Assembly (NCBI RefSeq): GCF_001641755.2
Contig: NZ_LRFG02000001.1
Span: forward strand, 868,001 to 932,000
Source of the DNA: Microbulbifer flavimaris
GTDB taxonomy: Bacteria > Pseudomonadota > Gammaproteobacteria > Pseudomonadales > Cellvibrionaceae
DNA: 64,000 bases
Direction: 5' to 3'
The translations under genes were made by a program, and so were the position numbers. Positions 46,061 through 54,730 of this stretch are shown here, in pieces (position 1 is the stretch's first letter; each line of letters opens with the position of its first letter). Below the pieces are notes generated by a model. It worked only from the letters and a program-made list of their open reading frames with translations, did not search any database and was not told the origin of the DNA.

Positions 46061-46993
46061 ATGCCTGCAGGGATTTCAATACGCCATTTGGCGCGCTTTT
46101 CATTGCTGCTGATCATATTAGCTTACGGCAATGACACCCTGGGGAATGAGAAACAAAGCGCCGAAAAGGCGATTCGCACCCCGGGAGAGATCATTGCCCA
46201 GGCACCTGCCGATGAGTGGCGACAGGTCCGGGCGGAAAACCTGTTGATCCTCGAGCTGCCCGGGGGGCCGGTCATGATTGAACTCGCCGACCAGTTTGCC
46301 CCGGGGCATACCAAAAACCTGCGGCTGCTGGCAGCCCACGGTTTTTATGACGGCCTTGCCATGTATCGGGTTATTGACGGGTTTGTCGCCCAGGGCGGCG
46401 ACCAGGCGGGCGAACGTGATACCGGCCAGGGCAGGCGAACCATTCCCGCAGAATTCACGACTGCCGGCATTGCAGCAGAAGACTTTACGGCGCTGCCCGG
46501 CCCGGATGGTTATGCCCCCCAGGCCGGATTCAGTGGCGGCTTCCCCGCTGCCCGCGAGCCGAAAACCGGTAAGACCTGGATGACTCACTGTTACGGAGCA
46601 GTGGCAATGGCCAGAGAACAAAGCCCGGATAGCGGTGGCACCGATTTTTATATCGTGATCGGTCCAGCCCAGCGCTACCTGGATCGCAATACGACCGTCT
46701 TTGGGCGGGTTATCAGCGGCATGTCCGCGGTGCAGCAACTGGCAAGAGGCAGTAAAGCCGGTGGTGTGCTGGAAGATCCTGAGACCAACCGCATCGAACA
46801 GGCCCGAATTGCCAGCCAATTGCGCGAAACTGAGCGCCCGCAAGTTCACGTGATGCGAACCGACTCTGCGAGTTTCAGGGAGCTTATTCGTGCGCGCAGT
46901 CATCGCCCGGAAGACTGGTTCCAGTATCGACCGGATCACGTCGATGTCTGTGCTGTTGGTGTCCCGGTCCGCGTGCAAGCTTCAGAGGGCTGA
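46061..46993 (+). CDS. Exported cyclophilin-type peptidyl-prolyl isomerase
   Basis: A 310-residue protein with a signal peptide and a cyclophilin domain: IELADQFAPGHTKNLRLLAAHGFYDGLAMYRVIDGFVAQGGD, then TDFYIVIGPAQRYLDRNTTVFGRVISG in conserved order. The domain carries a long insertion (about residues 120-170) and a C-terminal extension, so it is larger than PpiA. It probably assists folding in the periplasm. AGGAAG precedes the ATG. It is divergent from the TetR gene. Confidence 0.93.
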   Translation: MPAGISIRHLARFSLLLIILAYGNDTLGNEKQSAEKAIRTPGEIIAQAPADEWRQVRAENLLILELPGGPVMIELADQFAPGHTKNLRLLAAHGFYDGLAMYRVIDGFVAQGGDQAGERDTGQGRRTIPAEFTTAGIAAEDFTALPGPDGYAPQAGFSGGFPAAREPKTGKTWMTHCYGAVAMAREQSPDSGGTDFYIVIGPAQRYLDRNTTVFGRVISGMSAVQQLARGSKAGGVLEDPETNRIEQARIASQLRETERPQVHVMRTDSASFRELIRARSHRPEDWFQYRPDHVDVCAVGVPVRVQASEG

Positions 46994-47166
46994 GATTGCC
47001 GGGTAACGGGGCGGTACCGGCTGTCCCCGGCAGTCAAGCTGAACGGTGGATTCCGTAAAGGCCGCCAGCGCTACAGCTGGTATGATCCACGCCGCTGGTA
47101 GGGGCCCTCCGCCCTGCCCCATACTTACTATCAAGGAATTCACTCAGCTACAGGCCCCACGCCACT

Positions 47167-48021
47167 ATGGAGAAACTCAGTAATTTACTGGATGTCGAGG
47201 AGCTCGACGTAAACCTGTTTCGCAGCCGCCACCATGTCGAGAACTACCGCAAGATACTGTTTGGCGGCCAGGTTCTCGGGCAGGCCCTGATGGCGGCGAC
47301 GCGGACTGTCGAGGGACGCCTTCCCCACTCCTTGCACGCCTACTTCCTGCGGCCGGGGAGCAGCGAGATGCCGGTGATCTACGACGTGGATCCAATCCGT
47401 GACGGGGGTAGTTTCACCACCCGGCGAGTGGTGGCACGCCAGAAAGGACGCGCCATCTTCAACATGTCCGCCTCTTTCCAGATCCGGGAGCCAGGTTTCG
47501 ACCACCAGGCCCCGATGCCCACTGGCGACATTCCCGATCCGGAATCCCTGAAAAACACCCAGCAGATCGCTGAAGAAGCGGGACTGACCAGCGCCGCACA
47601 AAACCAGCGCCGCTATATGATTGATTTCCGGCCGGTTGACCCCGAGAGCTATTTCAGCGCATCCGTGCGAGAGCCCAAGTGCATGTTCTGGTTCCGGGTT
47701 GAGGGCGAGATGACCGACGACCCGGTTGAACACCGCTGCGCCCTCTCCTACGCTTCCGACCTGGCTTTGCTGGGCACGAGCCTGCAGCCGCACCCCATCT
47801 CGCTGTTCGATCCGCACCTGATGCCCGCCAGCCTGGACCATGCCATGTGGTTCCACCGGGACTTCCGCGCGGATGAGTGGCTGCTGTACGTCACTGACAG
47901 CCCCTCGGCCAGCGGCGCCCGCGGCTACTGCCGCGGACAGCTGTTCACCCGTGAGGGTATCCTGGCCGCCTCCACCTGCCAGGAGGGCCTGATCCGCCAG
48001 ATTGACGAGCAAAAAGATTAA
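47167..48021 (+). CDS. tesB: Acyl-CoA thioesterase II
   Basis: A 284-residue double-hotdog thioesterase. The N-terminal hotdog has FGGQVLGQALMAATRTV, HSLHAYFLRPG and DGGSFTTRRVVARQKG. The C-terminal hotdog has the catalytic Asp in PASLDHAMWFH, Ser/Thr in SPSASGARG and Gln in CQEGLIR. It hydrolyses medium and long acyl-CoAs, fitting the fatty-acid oxidation genes elsewhere in the window. tRNA-Pro follows. Confidence 0.96.
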   Translation: MEKLSNLLDVEELDVNLFRSRHHVENYRKILFGGQVLGQALMAATRTVEGRLPHSLHAYFLRPGSSEMPVIYDVDPIRDGGSFTTRRVVARQKGRAIFNMSASFQIREPGFDHQAPMPTGDIPDPESLKNTQQIAEEAGLTSAAQNQRRYMIDFRPVDPESYFSASVREPKCMFWFRVEGEMTDDPVEHRCALSYASDLALLGTSLQPHPISLFDPHLMPASLDHAMWFHRDFRADEWLLYVTDSPSASGARGYCRGQLFTREGILAASTCQEGLIRQIDEQKD

Positions 48022-48039
48022 TTTCTCTTAAATCAGTGG

Positions 48040-48067
48040 TTTACAGTCTGCGAGCGGCTGTTATAAT
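48040..48067 (+). promoter_or_regulatory. Promoter of tRNA-Pro
   Basis: TTTACA (48040-48045), 16-bp spacer, TATAAT (48062-48067), then a GC-rich discriminator (GCCGCCCGC) typical of stringently controlled stable-RNA promoters, 33 bp before the tRNA. Confidence 0.8.
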
Positions 48068-48100
48068 GCCGCCCGCTTCATTGATGAAGCACATCGAAAC

Positions 48101-48177
48101 CGGTGAGTAGCGCAGCCTGGTAGCGCACTTCCTTCGGGAGGAAGGGGTCGGAGGTTCGAATCCTCTCTCACCGACCA
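48101..48177 (+). tRNA. tRNA-Pro (CGG)
   Basis: A 77-nt cloverleaf with encoded CCA: acceptor CGGTGAG/CTCACCG, D-arm GCGC-AGCCTGGTA-GCGC, anticodon stem CTTCC/GGAAG with loop TTCGGGA (anticodon CGG), and T-loop GGTTCGAATC. It reads proline codon CCG. Confidence 0.97.
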
Positions 48178-48187
48178 AATTCAGAAG

Positions 48188-48212
48188 AGCCCGCTAATAA
48201 GCGGGCTTTTTT
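48188..48212 (+). terminator. Rho-independent terminator of tRNA-Pro
   Basis: AGCCCGCT (48188-48195) and AGCGGGCT (48200-48207) form an 8-bp stem followed by six T, 10 bp after the tRNA. Confidence 0.88.
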
Positions 48213-48422
48213 GTGCCCGCAGATAACGACGGGCCCCGCGACACTCCCGCTCACAGCGCCCCCTGCCGCCCACCCAATATTACCCCCAGCGACGAAGTGC
48301 CCCTGGTCGGTCACCATTGAGAACCATCAGTCAGAGATCTTCGGGCAGGTAGCGTAAACTGCATGGCACTCTGGGACACCCACCCTGTCCAACCTCAAAA
48401 TCACAACAGTTTCGGGAGTGCG

Positions 48423-49664
48423 ATGTATTTCCATAGGCTAAAGCCCGTATTTTTCTGCCTGGCTGTTTTGCTGGTTTTCAGCAGTGCTACGCAGGCGGCC
48501 ACAGAGCGTTTTGAGATCCAGTATCTCGCCCAGATCAAGCCCGGGGAGGGAGTGGCTGCTGTTCGTATCGAACTCGAGGGGGAGGCGCTGCCCAGGAAGC
48601 TGGTGCTCCATCTAGACCAGGAGCGCCACCATCAAGTAGAGAGTAGCGATCCGCTGGCAGTCAGCGATGGCAAGGCCATCTGGAAACCTGAGGGTGGCAA
48701 GGCCTCTTTAACCTACCAGTTCAAGATTGATGAACAGAAATCCTCTGGCAGCTACGACTCCCGCATCGTGGATGATTGGGCGATCCTGCGGGCCGACAAG
48801 CTGATCCCGCCCATTTCCGCCACCATGCGCTCAGGGTTGCGCTCCCGTGCTTACCTGAAACTGGAAATGCCTGAAGGGTGGTCTGCCGCCCTGCCCTACA
48901 AAGAGGTTTCCGAGCATCGCTTCCGCATCAAGGATCCCGGCCGGCGATTCAAGCGACCCAAGGGCTGGATGATTGTCGGGGAGTTCGGGAGCCGCCAGGA
49001 TATCATCGCCGGGGTCAGCGCCCGGGTGGCTGGCCCGCTGGGACAGGACATCCGCCGCCAGGACACGCTCGCCTTCCTGAACTGGAACCTCCCCTACGTG
49101 GTTAAGGTGTTCCCGGAGTTCCCGGAGAGGTTGCTGGTCGTCATGGCGGGAGACCCCATGTGGCTCGGAGGCCTGTCTGGCACCCGCTCCCTGTTCATGC
49201 ACGCTGATCGTCCGCTGATCAGCGGCAACCGCACCAGCAGCATGATCCACGAACTTGTACACGTTGCCACCGGCATTCGCGGCGATGGTGAGAGCGACTG
49301 GATTGTCGAGGGCCTCGCAGAGTTTTACGCCCTGGAAATCCTGCGCCGCTCCGGCGGCATCAGCGAAGACCGCTATGATGAGGCTTTGAAAGGACTGGAG
49401 AAATGGGGCCGCGAGTCCAAGACCCTGTTCAAGAAACGCTCCAGCGGCGCCACGACAGCCCGCGCGGCCACCATCATCGCTGCGGCGGATCGTGAGATCC
49501 GGGAGGCAACCGATGACAATGCCAGTATCGACGACGTTGCACGGGCCCTGGCGGAGGAGCGAGGTAAAGTCACTTTGGTTCAGTTCCGCCGTCTTGCCGA
49601 AGAGGCAGCCGGCAGGCCTGTAAAGGCCCTTTCCCAGGAAAACCTCACCGGGGCCGAGCAGTAA
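48423..49664 (+). CDS. Exported zinc metallopeptidase-like protein (gluzincin motif)
   Basis: A 413-residue protein. ATG at 48423 (GGGAGTGCG upstream) yields a signal peptide ending SSATQA; the frame opens at 48363 without a good site. A beta-rich N-terminal half precedes MIHELVH (His276, Glu277, His280) and, 15 residues on, EGLAEFYALE (Glu296), the HExxH...E zinc site of M1/M61-type gluzincins. All three ligands and the catalytic Glu are present, so it is probably active in the envelope. The exact family and substrate are not identified. It stands alone. Confidence 0.8.
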   Translation: MYFHRLKPVFFCLAVLLVFSSATQAATERFEIQYLAQIKPGEGVAAVRIELEGEALPRKLVLHLDQERHHQVESSDPLAVSDGKAIWKPEGGKASLTYQFKIDEQKSSGSYDSRIVDDWAILRADKLIPPISATMRSGLRSRAYLKLEMPEGWSAALPYKEVSEHRFRIKDPGRRFKRPKGWMIVGEFGSRQDIIAGVSARVAGPLGQDIRRQDTLAFLNWNLPYVVKVFPEFPERLLVVMAGDPMWLGGLSGTRSLFMHADRPLISGNRTSSMIHELVHVATGIRGDGESDWIVEGLAEFYALEILRRSGGISEDRYDEALKGLEKWGRESKTLFKKRSSGATTARAATIIAAADREIREATDDNASIDDVARALAEERGKVTLVQFRRLAEEAAGRPVKALSQENLTGAEQ

Positions 49665-50027
49665 ACGACAGGCAAAAAAAAGCCCTGACGACGGGGGGGG
49701 GGGAGAGCGTCAGGGCCAAGACCATTAGGACTGAAACTTGGAGGATTCATCCTTTGCAATTCGTCGGGCGAAATTCAGCGGAGCGCCCTACCAGCCGTAG
49801 CGGGCGCGTTGGGGGACGCGCAGGCCAGTTATAAAAAGTATCGAACAAAATCCGGAGCTCGCCACTGGTTTGGCGGTCCTCGACAAGATCAAGTTGTAAT
49901 AATGCTGGCGGCAACTATTACAAATCGAACAAGCGAAGCTAGCTAACCTGCCAGAGCAGACTCTTCTCATTCTGGGCGCCCAGGGTGAAACAGCATGAGG
50001 AAATATGACTCTCCGTGCCGACAATGC
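49665..50027. other. Intergenic region after the metallopeptidase
   Basis: No gene seen. It holds the hairpin at 49682-49716 with an 11-G run in its loop. An open frame at 49788-50024 on the minus strand has no ribosome-binding site or protein-like features. Confidence 0.5.
49674..49716. terminator. Hairpin with poly-G loop after the metallopeptidase gene
   Basis: GCCCTGACG (49682-49690) pairs with CGTCAGGGC (49708-49716). Eight A precede it on the plus strand, so the T tract exists only for minus-strand transcription. It lies 17 bp after the plus-strand gene and may still end its transcript. The loop contains eleven consecutive G (49693-49703). Confidence 0.45.
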
Positions 50028-50055
50028 TTGACTAATCTGGCCCAGCCCCTAGAAT
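50028..50055 (+). promoter_or_regulatory. Promoter of the tRNA-Cys/tRNA-Leu unit
   Basis: TTGACT (50028-50033), 16-bp spacer, TAGAAT (50050-50055) and a GCGCGC discriminator, about 110 bp before tRNA-Cys. A second TAGAAT at 50124-50129 lacks a good -35. Confidence 0.7.
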
Positions 50056-50164
50056 AGCGCGCTCTTACTCGCCGCAAGGCACGTAAGTATCAGAAAACGC
50101 TAGGATTTTTCGCCTCACTCAGCTAGAATCCCTCGCGTTTTTCCGCCCCAGGCGGCACCTCCAA

Positions 50165-50238
50165 GGCTAGGTGGCAGAGTGGTCATGCAGCGGACTGCAA
50201 CTCCGTGTACGCCGGTTCGATTCCGACCCTAGCCTCCA
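50165..50238 (+). tRNA. tRNA-Cys (GCA)
   Basis: A 74-nt cloverleaf with encoded CCA: acceptor GGCTAGG/CCTAGCC, anticodon stem GCGGA/TCCGT with loop CTGCAAC (anticodon GCA), T-loop GGTTCGATTCC. It reads cysteine codons UGC and UGU. It is separated from tRNA-Leu by 82 bp containing two small hairpins (50248-50274 and 50286-50300). Confidence 0.96.
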
Positions 50239-50320
50239 TTTTCCCCTCGCTGGTACGATCGATTGCTACCAGCGACTGCGAGAAAGGCATCGCCGATGCC
50301 GCACGTACTCGCAACCTCCG

Positions 50321-50407
50321 GCCCGGATGGTGGAATTGGTAGACACAGGAGACTTAAAATCTCCCGACCTTACGGTTGTGCCGGTTCAAGTCCGGCTCCG
50401 GGCACCA
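50321..50407 (+). tRNA. tRNA-Leu (TAA)
   Basis: An 87-nt class II tRNA with a long variable arm and encoded CCA: acceptor GCCCGGA/TCCGGGC, anticodon stem GGAGA/TCTCC with loop CTTAAAA (anticodon TAA), variable arm near 50367-50378, T-loop GGTTCAAGTCC. It reads leucine codon UUA. Confidence 0.97.
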
Positions 50408-50679
50408 ACTCCCCTCAGGCAAACTCAACAAGCTCCTAACACCCTGCTTTGCAGCACCGCTTGTGCCCCCTCCTATCTCCTTTAGCTTCCCTACTCCCCA
50501 AGGCTACCCATTGCGCACGAATTCTGGCGAGTGGTGCACTCTTGTCCTGCGCCCACCTGCGAGGCATTGGCTACACGGAAGGCACAAAGCAAACATTCGA
50601 TTTACAGCGCCACACTCCCACCAGGCCTTTGCCTCTTTAATAAACTTTGTCATTACACCAGAACTGGCAGAGGTAAAGC

Positions 50680-52068
50680 ATGGGAATCAAGACCAACAGG
50701 GTCAGTGCACTCTTCGTAAGCGTTTTCGGTTTGTGCCTGCACCTCCTCGTCTACGCTGGCGAGCAACGGGCCGCCAATATGACTGACGAGCAGCTAGAGG
50801 ACCTCATCAAGCGCTCTTACCAGTACGTGGCCATGTACAACGTAAACAACAAGGCGGCCATTAAAAATGGCGGCTGGAATATCTGTGACGTGGACACCAG
50901 GCTCAAAGACCACACCCTCAAACTTATCGCACGGCCGAACAACGACTCCCTCTACATCACCTGTACTCTCGATCTACGCAAGGAGCCGGTCATCCTGGAA
51001 ATGCCGGCTTTTGATTCAAAGTATGTGTCGCTGATGATCACCGGTTATGACCATTATGTGAATATTCCCCTTTCGACTCGACAAGGCGATTTCGAGAAGC
51101 CGGAGAAACTGCTGATTTTCAGTGAGAGAACCGAAGGCTTTGAGGAGGGAAAGCAGATAGAGGGAGTCGATCACTACCTTGAGGCCAGCGGCGATTTTGT
51201 ATCGGCCGTATTTCGGGTTATGCCCCATGCCAACGACCCGGACCGCTTTGAGCGCATCACGGAGCAGATGAAGGCAGTCAGACTACGCACCCTGTCTGAA
51301 TTGCGTGGCAATGCCGCCAAAAAGATCGATGATATCGAGTTTCCCGAAGTCGGTGAGAAAGATATAGATGTCTTCGAAAACAATCTGCTCGAAGTCATGC
51401 AGTTCGTGTTCAACCATACAACCTTCGATACGGACAATGAGCTGGATCGGAACGTATTGACCGCCTACGAACCACTGGGCGTGACACCAGGCAAAGCTTA
51501 CGATTCTGAGAAGGCTGCAAAACTCGATGGGCAACGTGTGGGCCGCGTTGCCGAGCGCATCCAAGACGAAGAGATGGCCAAGAGCGATAGCATGCTCAAG
51601 AACCCCGGCCTGTTCCAGCCTAAAGGTAAAATCGATCTCGACCTACTGCTATTCCAATCCGTATTCGGGCCTATCGGCCAGCCCGCGGAAGAGGCAGTCT
51701 ATCCGGCCATCACAGCGGCTGACGGTAAGCCCATGAGCGCCCAGCACGATTACGTGATTCAAATGAGTGCCGACGAGCTCCCTCCTGCCCAGGCATTCTG
51801 GTCCCTCACCCTGTACGACACTGAGAATGGGTTCTTTATTCCCAACGAGCGCAAGAAGTACAGCGTGGGTGAAAACGGAGGCATGAAGCTGAACGACGAA
51901 GGCGGCATCAAGATTTACATCGCCGCGGAGAAACCCGAGGGTGTTCCGGAGGAGAATTGGCTGCCTCTAAACCGCGGCGACTACGGCATCGATGTGGTCA
52001 TGCGCCTTTATGTGCCTGACCTGGAGAAATTCAAGGATTGGGAGCCGCCGCAGGCAGAGAAACTGTAA
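50680..52068 (+). CDS. Exported DUF1254/DUF1214 protein
   Basis: A 462-residue protein with a signal peptide (cleaved near LVYAGE), a DUF1254 domain (ARPNNDSLYITCTLDLRKEP, VSLMITGYDHYVNIP) and a C-terminal DUF1214 domain (AFWSLTLYDTENGFFIPNER, NWLPLNRGDYGIDVVMRLYV). The fold is widespread and its function is unsettled. It stands between the tRNAs and pgsA with its own terminator, in a locus that is otherwise highly conserved, so it may be a lineage-specific insertion. Confidence 0.9.
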   Translation: MGIKTNRVSALFVSVFGLCLHLLVYAGEQRAANMTDEQLEDLIKRSYQYVAMYNVNNKAAIKNGGWNICDVDTRLKDHTLKLIARPNNDSLYITCTLDLRKEPVILEMPAFDSKYVSLMITGYDHYVNIPLSTRQGDFEKPEKLLIFSERTEGFEEGKQIEGVDHYLEASGDFVSAVFRVMPHANDPDRFERITEQMKAVRLRTLSELRGNAAKKIDDIEFPEVGEKDIDVFENNLLEVMQFVFNHTTFDTDNELDRNVLTAYEPLGVTPGKAYDSEKAAKLDGQRVGRVAERIQDEEMAKSDSMLKNPGLFQPKGKIDLDLLLFQSVFGPIGQPAEEAVYPAITAADGKPMSAQHDYVIQMSADELPPAQAFWSLTLYDTENGFFIPNERKKYSVGENGGMKLNDEGGIKIYIAAEKPEGVPEENWLPLNRGDYGIDVVMRLYVPDLEKFKDWEPPQAEKL

Positions 52069-52074
52069 ATGAAA

Positions 52075-52107
52075 ATGCCCGCCCGGTGACCCGGACGGGC
52101 ATTTTTT
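52075..52107 (+). terminator. Rho-independent terminator, probably bidirectional
   Basis: ATGCCCG (52075-52081) pairs with CGGGCAT (52096-52102), with further CCGG pairing inside, followed by six T. The AAAA before it lets it serve the converging pgsA gene as well. Confidence 0.85.
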
Positions 52108-52141
52108 AATCCAGAATACGCCTTGGTCTCACATCCAACGG

Positions 52142-52732
52142 CTAAGAGTCTCCTTTCGTCTCTTCTGGCGCTTCGTCGTTATCGTCTCCAACCAATGCAG
52201 GCCAGGCAGCGCGAAGGTACATGATCATGGTCCAAAGGGTCAGCGCCGCAGCGATATACAGGAGGATGTAGCCCAGCGCCTCCATCAAGGGGTAGTCGCG
52301 CACATCAAACGCCAGCAGGATAATGATTGCGGCCATTTGCGCAGTGGTCTTGATCTTGCCCACGAATGACACCGCTACACTGCTGCGCTTGCCCAGTTCA
52401 GCCATCCATTCCCGCAGACCCGAAACCGCAATCTCGCGACCGATAATGACCGCTGCCGCGACGGTAAACCAGCCGTTCTTGTGCAGCCCAACCAGCAGCA
52501 CCAGCGCGGTGGCCACCATCAGCTTATCCGCTACCGGGTCCAGGAAGGCACCAAAAGGCGTGCTCTGGTTCATTTTCCGGGCGAGGTAGCCATCCAGCCA
52601 ATCGGTAATTGCGGCAGCAGAGAAAATGATGGCGGAAGCGAAATAACTCCATTTGTAAGGCAGATAAAATACCAGTACGAAAACCGGTATGAGCGCGACA
52701 CGAAGCAGTGTGAGTTGGTTGGCGAGAGTCAT
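52142..52732 (-). CDS. pgsA: CDP-diacylglycerol-glycerol-3-phosphate 3-phosphatidyltransferase
   Basis: A 196-residue inner-membrane enzyme making phosphatidylglycerol phosphate. The CDP-alcohol phosphotransferase motif is complete: Asp47-Gly48, Ala51-Arg52, Gly61, Asp65 and Asp69 in [20 protein letters not shown] and DPVADK. Several membrane helices follow. It lies downstream of uvrC in the conserved gacA-uvrC-pgsA order. Confidence 0.96.
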   Translation of the reverse strand: MTLANQLTLLRVALIPVFVLVFYLPYKWSYFASAIIFSAAAITDWLDGYLARKMNQSTPFGAFLDPVADKLMVATALVLLVGLHKNGWFTVAAAVIIGREIAVSGLREWMAELGKRSSVAVSFVGKIKTTAQMAAIIILLAFDVRDYPLMEALGYILLYIAAALTLWTMIMYLRAAWPALVGDDNDEAPEETKGDS

Positions 52733-52830
52733 GCTTTTCCCTGTGCTTGAAGTGCGCGTAAGTTACCAAGTCGGCGCCCAAAAGGGAACTTTACGCGCCG
52801 ATACCATTGCCCCCGGGAGTGCCTTCCGCA

Positions 52831-54678
52831 TCAATGGCTGTGCAGTGCGGAGTATATATCCTGTGCCAGCTTACGGCTCACCCCATCCACGCCGGCCAGC
52901 TCCTCGACAGACGCACGCTTGATCTCGCGCAATCCACCGAAATGCCGCAGCAGCGCCCGCCGTCTGGCGGGCCCCACACCGGGGATCCCTTCCAGGGGCG
53001 ATTCGCGGCGCTTCTTGTCGCGACGCTGGCGGTGGCCGGTAATGGCAAAGCGGTGCGCCTCATCCCGAACCTGCTGGATCAGGTGCAAGGCGGGCGAATC
53101 CGCTGACAAAACCAGCTCGCGTTGCTCTGACACAATGTGCAGTGTCTCAAAGCCCGCTTTGCGGGTGGTGCCCTTGGCAACACCGATAATCTGCACGCCA
53201 ACAACGCCCAGCTCGGCCAGTGCTTCCACTGCCTGGCGCACCTGGCCTTTGCCGCCATCAATCAACAGGATGTTGGGAAACTTCCCCTCACCGCTGGCCA
53301 GGCGTGTGTAGCGCCGCTTGAGCGCCTGCGCCATAGCAGCGTAGTCGTCTCCGGGAGTGATGTTCTCGATATTGAAGCGCCGGTAATCGGACTTCACTGG
53401 CCCACCGGTATCGAACACGACACAGGAAGCTACCGTGGCCTCGCCCGCAGAGTGGCTGATATCAAAGCATTCCAGGCGCTCCGGAACCTGCTCCAGGTTT
53501 AGACACTCCTGCAGTGATTCGAAACGGCCATGCAGTTTTTGCTGGGCCGCAGTGCGGCTGGTCAGGTTTTGCGCCGCGGCCTCTTGGGCCATCGTCACCC
53601 AGGTAGCCCGGTTGCCACGCAGCTTGTGCAGGAGGGAGACTTCCCTGCCGCTCTGTTCACGCAAGGCATCCTGCAGGGGCTCATAGTCCTCGATCGGCTC
53701 GGATGTCAGGATTTCCCGAGGCACCTCGCGCTGGCTACCGATATAGAACTGGGGGATAAACGCCGAAAGCAGCTCTGCCGGGGAGAGCCCCAGGCGCTCA
53801 TCGGGAAAGTAACTGCGGCTGCCGAGTATCCGGCCCTGCCGGATAAAAAGAATATGCACACAGCTGGCCCCGCCCTGGCTGGCAACACCGAGCACATCCA
53901 CATCACCGCGAGCCCGCTCGGCGACCTGATCCGCCTGCAATTGCCGCAGGGCGCCGATCTGGTCTCTCAGCCTTGCGGCCTTTTCGAATTCCAGTGCGCG
54001 AGAGGCCGCGTCCATCTCATCCGCCAGCTCGCGGATGATGCTGTCACTCTTGCCACCGAGGAACATCTCCGCATGGCGCACATCTGCCTGGTAGTCCTCT
54101 TCACTGATATATCCCACACAGGGCGCGGTACAGCGCTCTATCTGGTACTGCAGGCACGGCCGCGAGCGGTTGCGGAAAACGCTGTCCTCACAGGAGCGAA
54201 TCCGGAATGTCTTCTGCAGAAAATTCAGGCTGTCGCGTACCGAATGGGCGTTCGGATAAGGCCCGAAGTACTGGCCCTTCTTGCGCTTTGCCCCACGGTG
54301 CAGCGCAATCCGCGGGTAAGGATCGCGGCTGGAAATAAAGATATAGGGGTAGCCCTTGTCGTCCTTGAGCATGACATTGTAGGGCGGGTGCTGGGACTTG
54401 ATCAGGCTTTGCTCGAGTACCAGTGCTTCGGTCTCGCTGCGGGTGACCGTGACCTCAATGCTGGCGATGCGCTGTACCAGCGCCATGGTTTTGGTGGTGA
54501 GGCCGGAAGCCCGGAAGTAACTGGCAAGACGATTGCGGAGGTTCTTTGCCTTGCCTACGTAGAGTATGCGCCCATCGGCATCAAACATCTGGTAGACGCC
54601 GGGCTGACGGGTGACCGTCTGCAGGAAACGTTTGCTGTCGAAAAGAGATTTGTCCTCGGGGACCTTTATTTCCGCCAT
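52831..54678 (-). CDS. uvrC: Excinuclease ABC subunit C
   Basis: A 615-residue nucleotide-excision repair nuclease: N-terminal GIY-YIG domain (QPGVYQMFDADGRILYVGKA), cysteine-rich segment (CLQYQIERCTAPCVG), UVR domain (around residue 200-240), RNase H-like C-terminal nuclease (LECFDISHSAGEATVAS) and terminal helix-hairpin-helix repeats (IPGVGPARRRALL). It makes both incisions around UvrB-bound lesions. It is about 50 bp after gacA. Confidence 0.97.
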   Translation of the reverse strand: MAEIKVPEDKSLFDSKRFLQTVTRQPGVYQMFDADGRILYVGKAKNLRNRLASYFRASGLTTKTMALVQRIASIEVTVTRSETEALVLEQSLIKSQHPPYNVMLKDDKGYPYIFISSRDPYPRIALHRGAKRKKGQYFGPYPNAHSVRDSLNFLQKTFRIRSCEDSVFRNRSRPCLQYQIERCTAPCVGYISEEDYQADVRHAEMFLGGKSDSIIRELADEMDAASRALEFEKAARLRDQIGALRQLQADQVAERARGDVDVLGVASQGGASCVHILFIRQGRILGSRSYFPDERLGLSPAELLSAFIPQFYIGSQREVPREILTSEPIEDYEPLQDALREQSGREVSLLHKLRGNRATWVTMAQEAAAQNLTSRTAAQQKLHGRFESLQECLNLEQVPERLECFDISHSAGEATVASCVVFDTGGPVKSDYRRFNIENITPGDDYAAMAQALKRRYTRLASGEGKFPNILLIDGGKGQVRQAVEALAELGVVGVQIIGVAKGTTRKAGFETLHIVSEQRELVLSADSPALHLIQQVRDEAHRFAITGHRQRRDKKRRESPLEGIPGVGPARRRALLRHFGGLREIKRASVEELAGVDGVSRKLAQDIYSALHSH

Positions 54679-54730
54679 GAAACTGCCTGGAAGGGGTGAA
54701 ACACCAGCGGACCCCGATTACACGCGGAGG

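Noticed and set aside
49788-50024. 78-codon minus-strand frame between the metallopeptidase and tRNA-Cys
   Set aside because: No ribosome-binding site, odd Cys/Arg-rich composition and overlap with AT-rich intergenic sequence.
53530-54699. 389-codon open frame antisense to uvrC
   Set aside because: It lies opposite a complete, motif-rich uvrC and has no protein-like features of its own.
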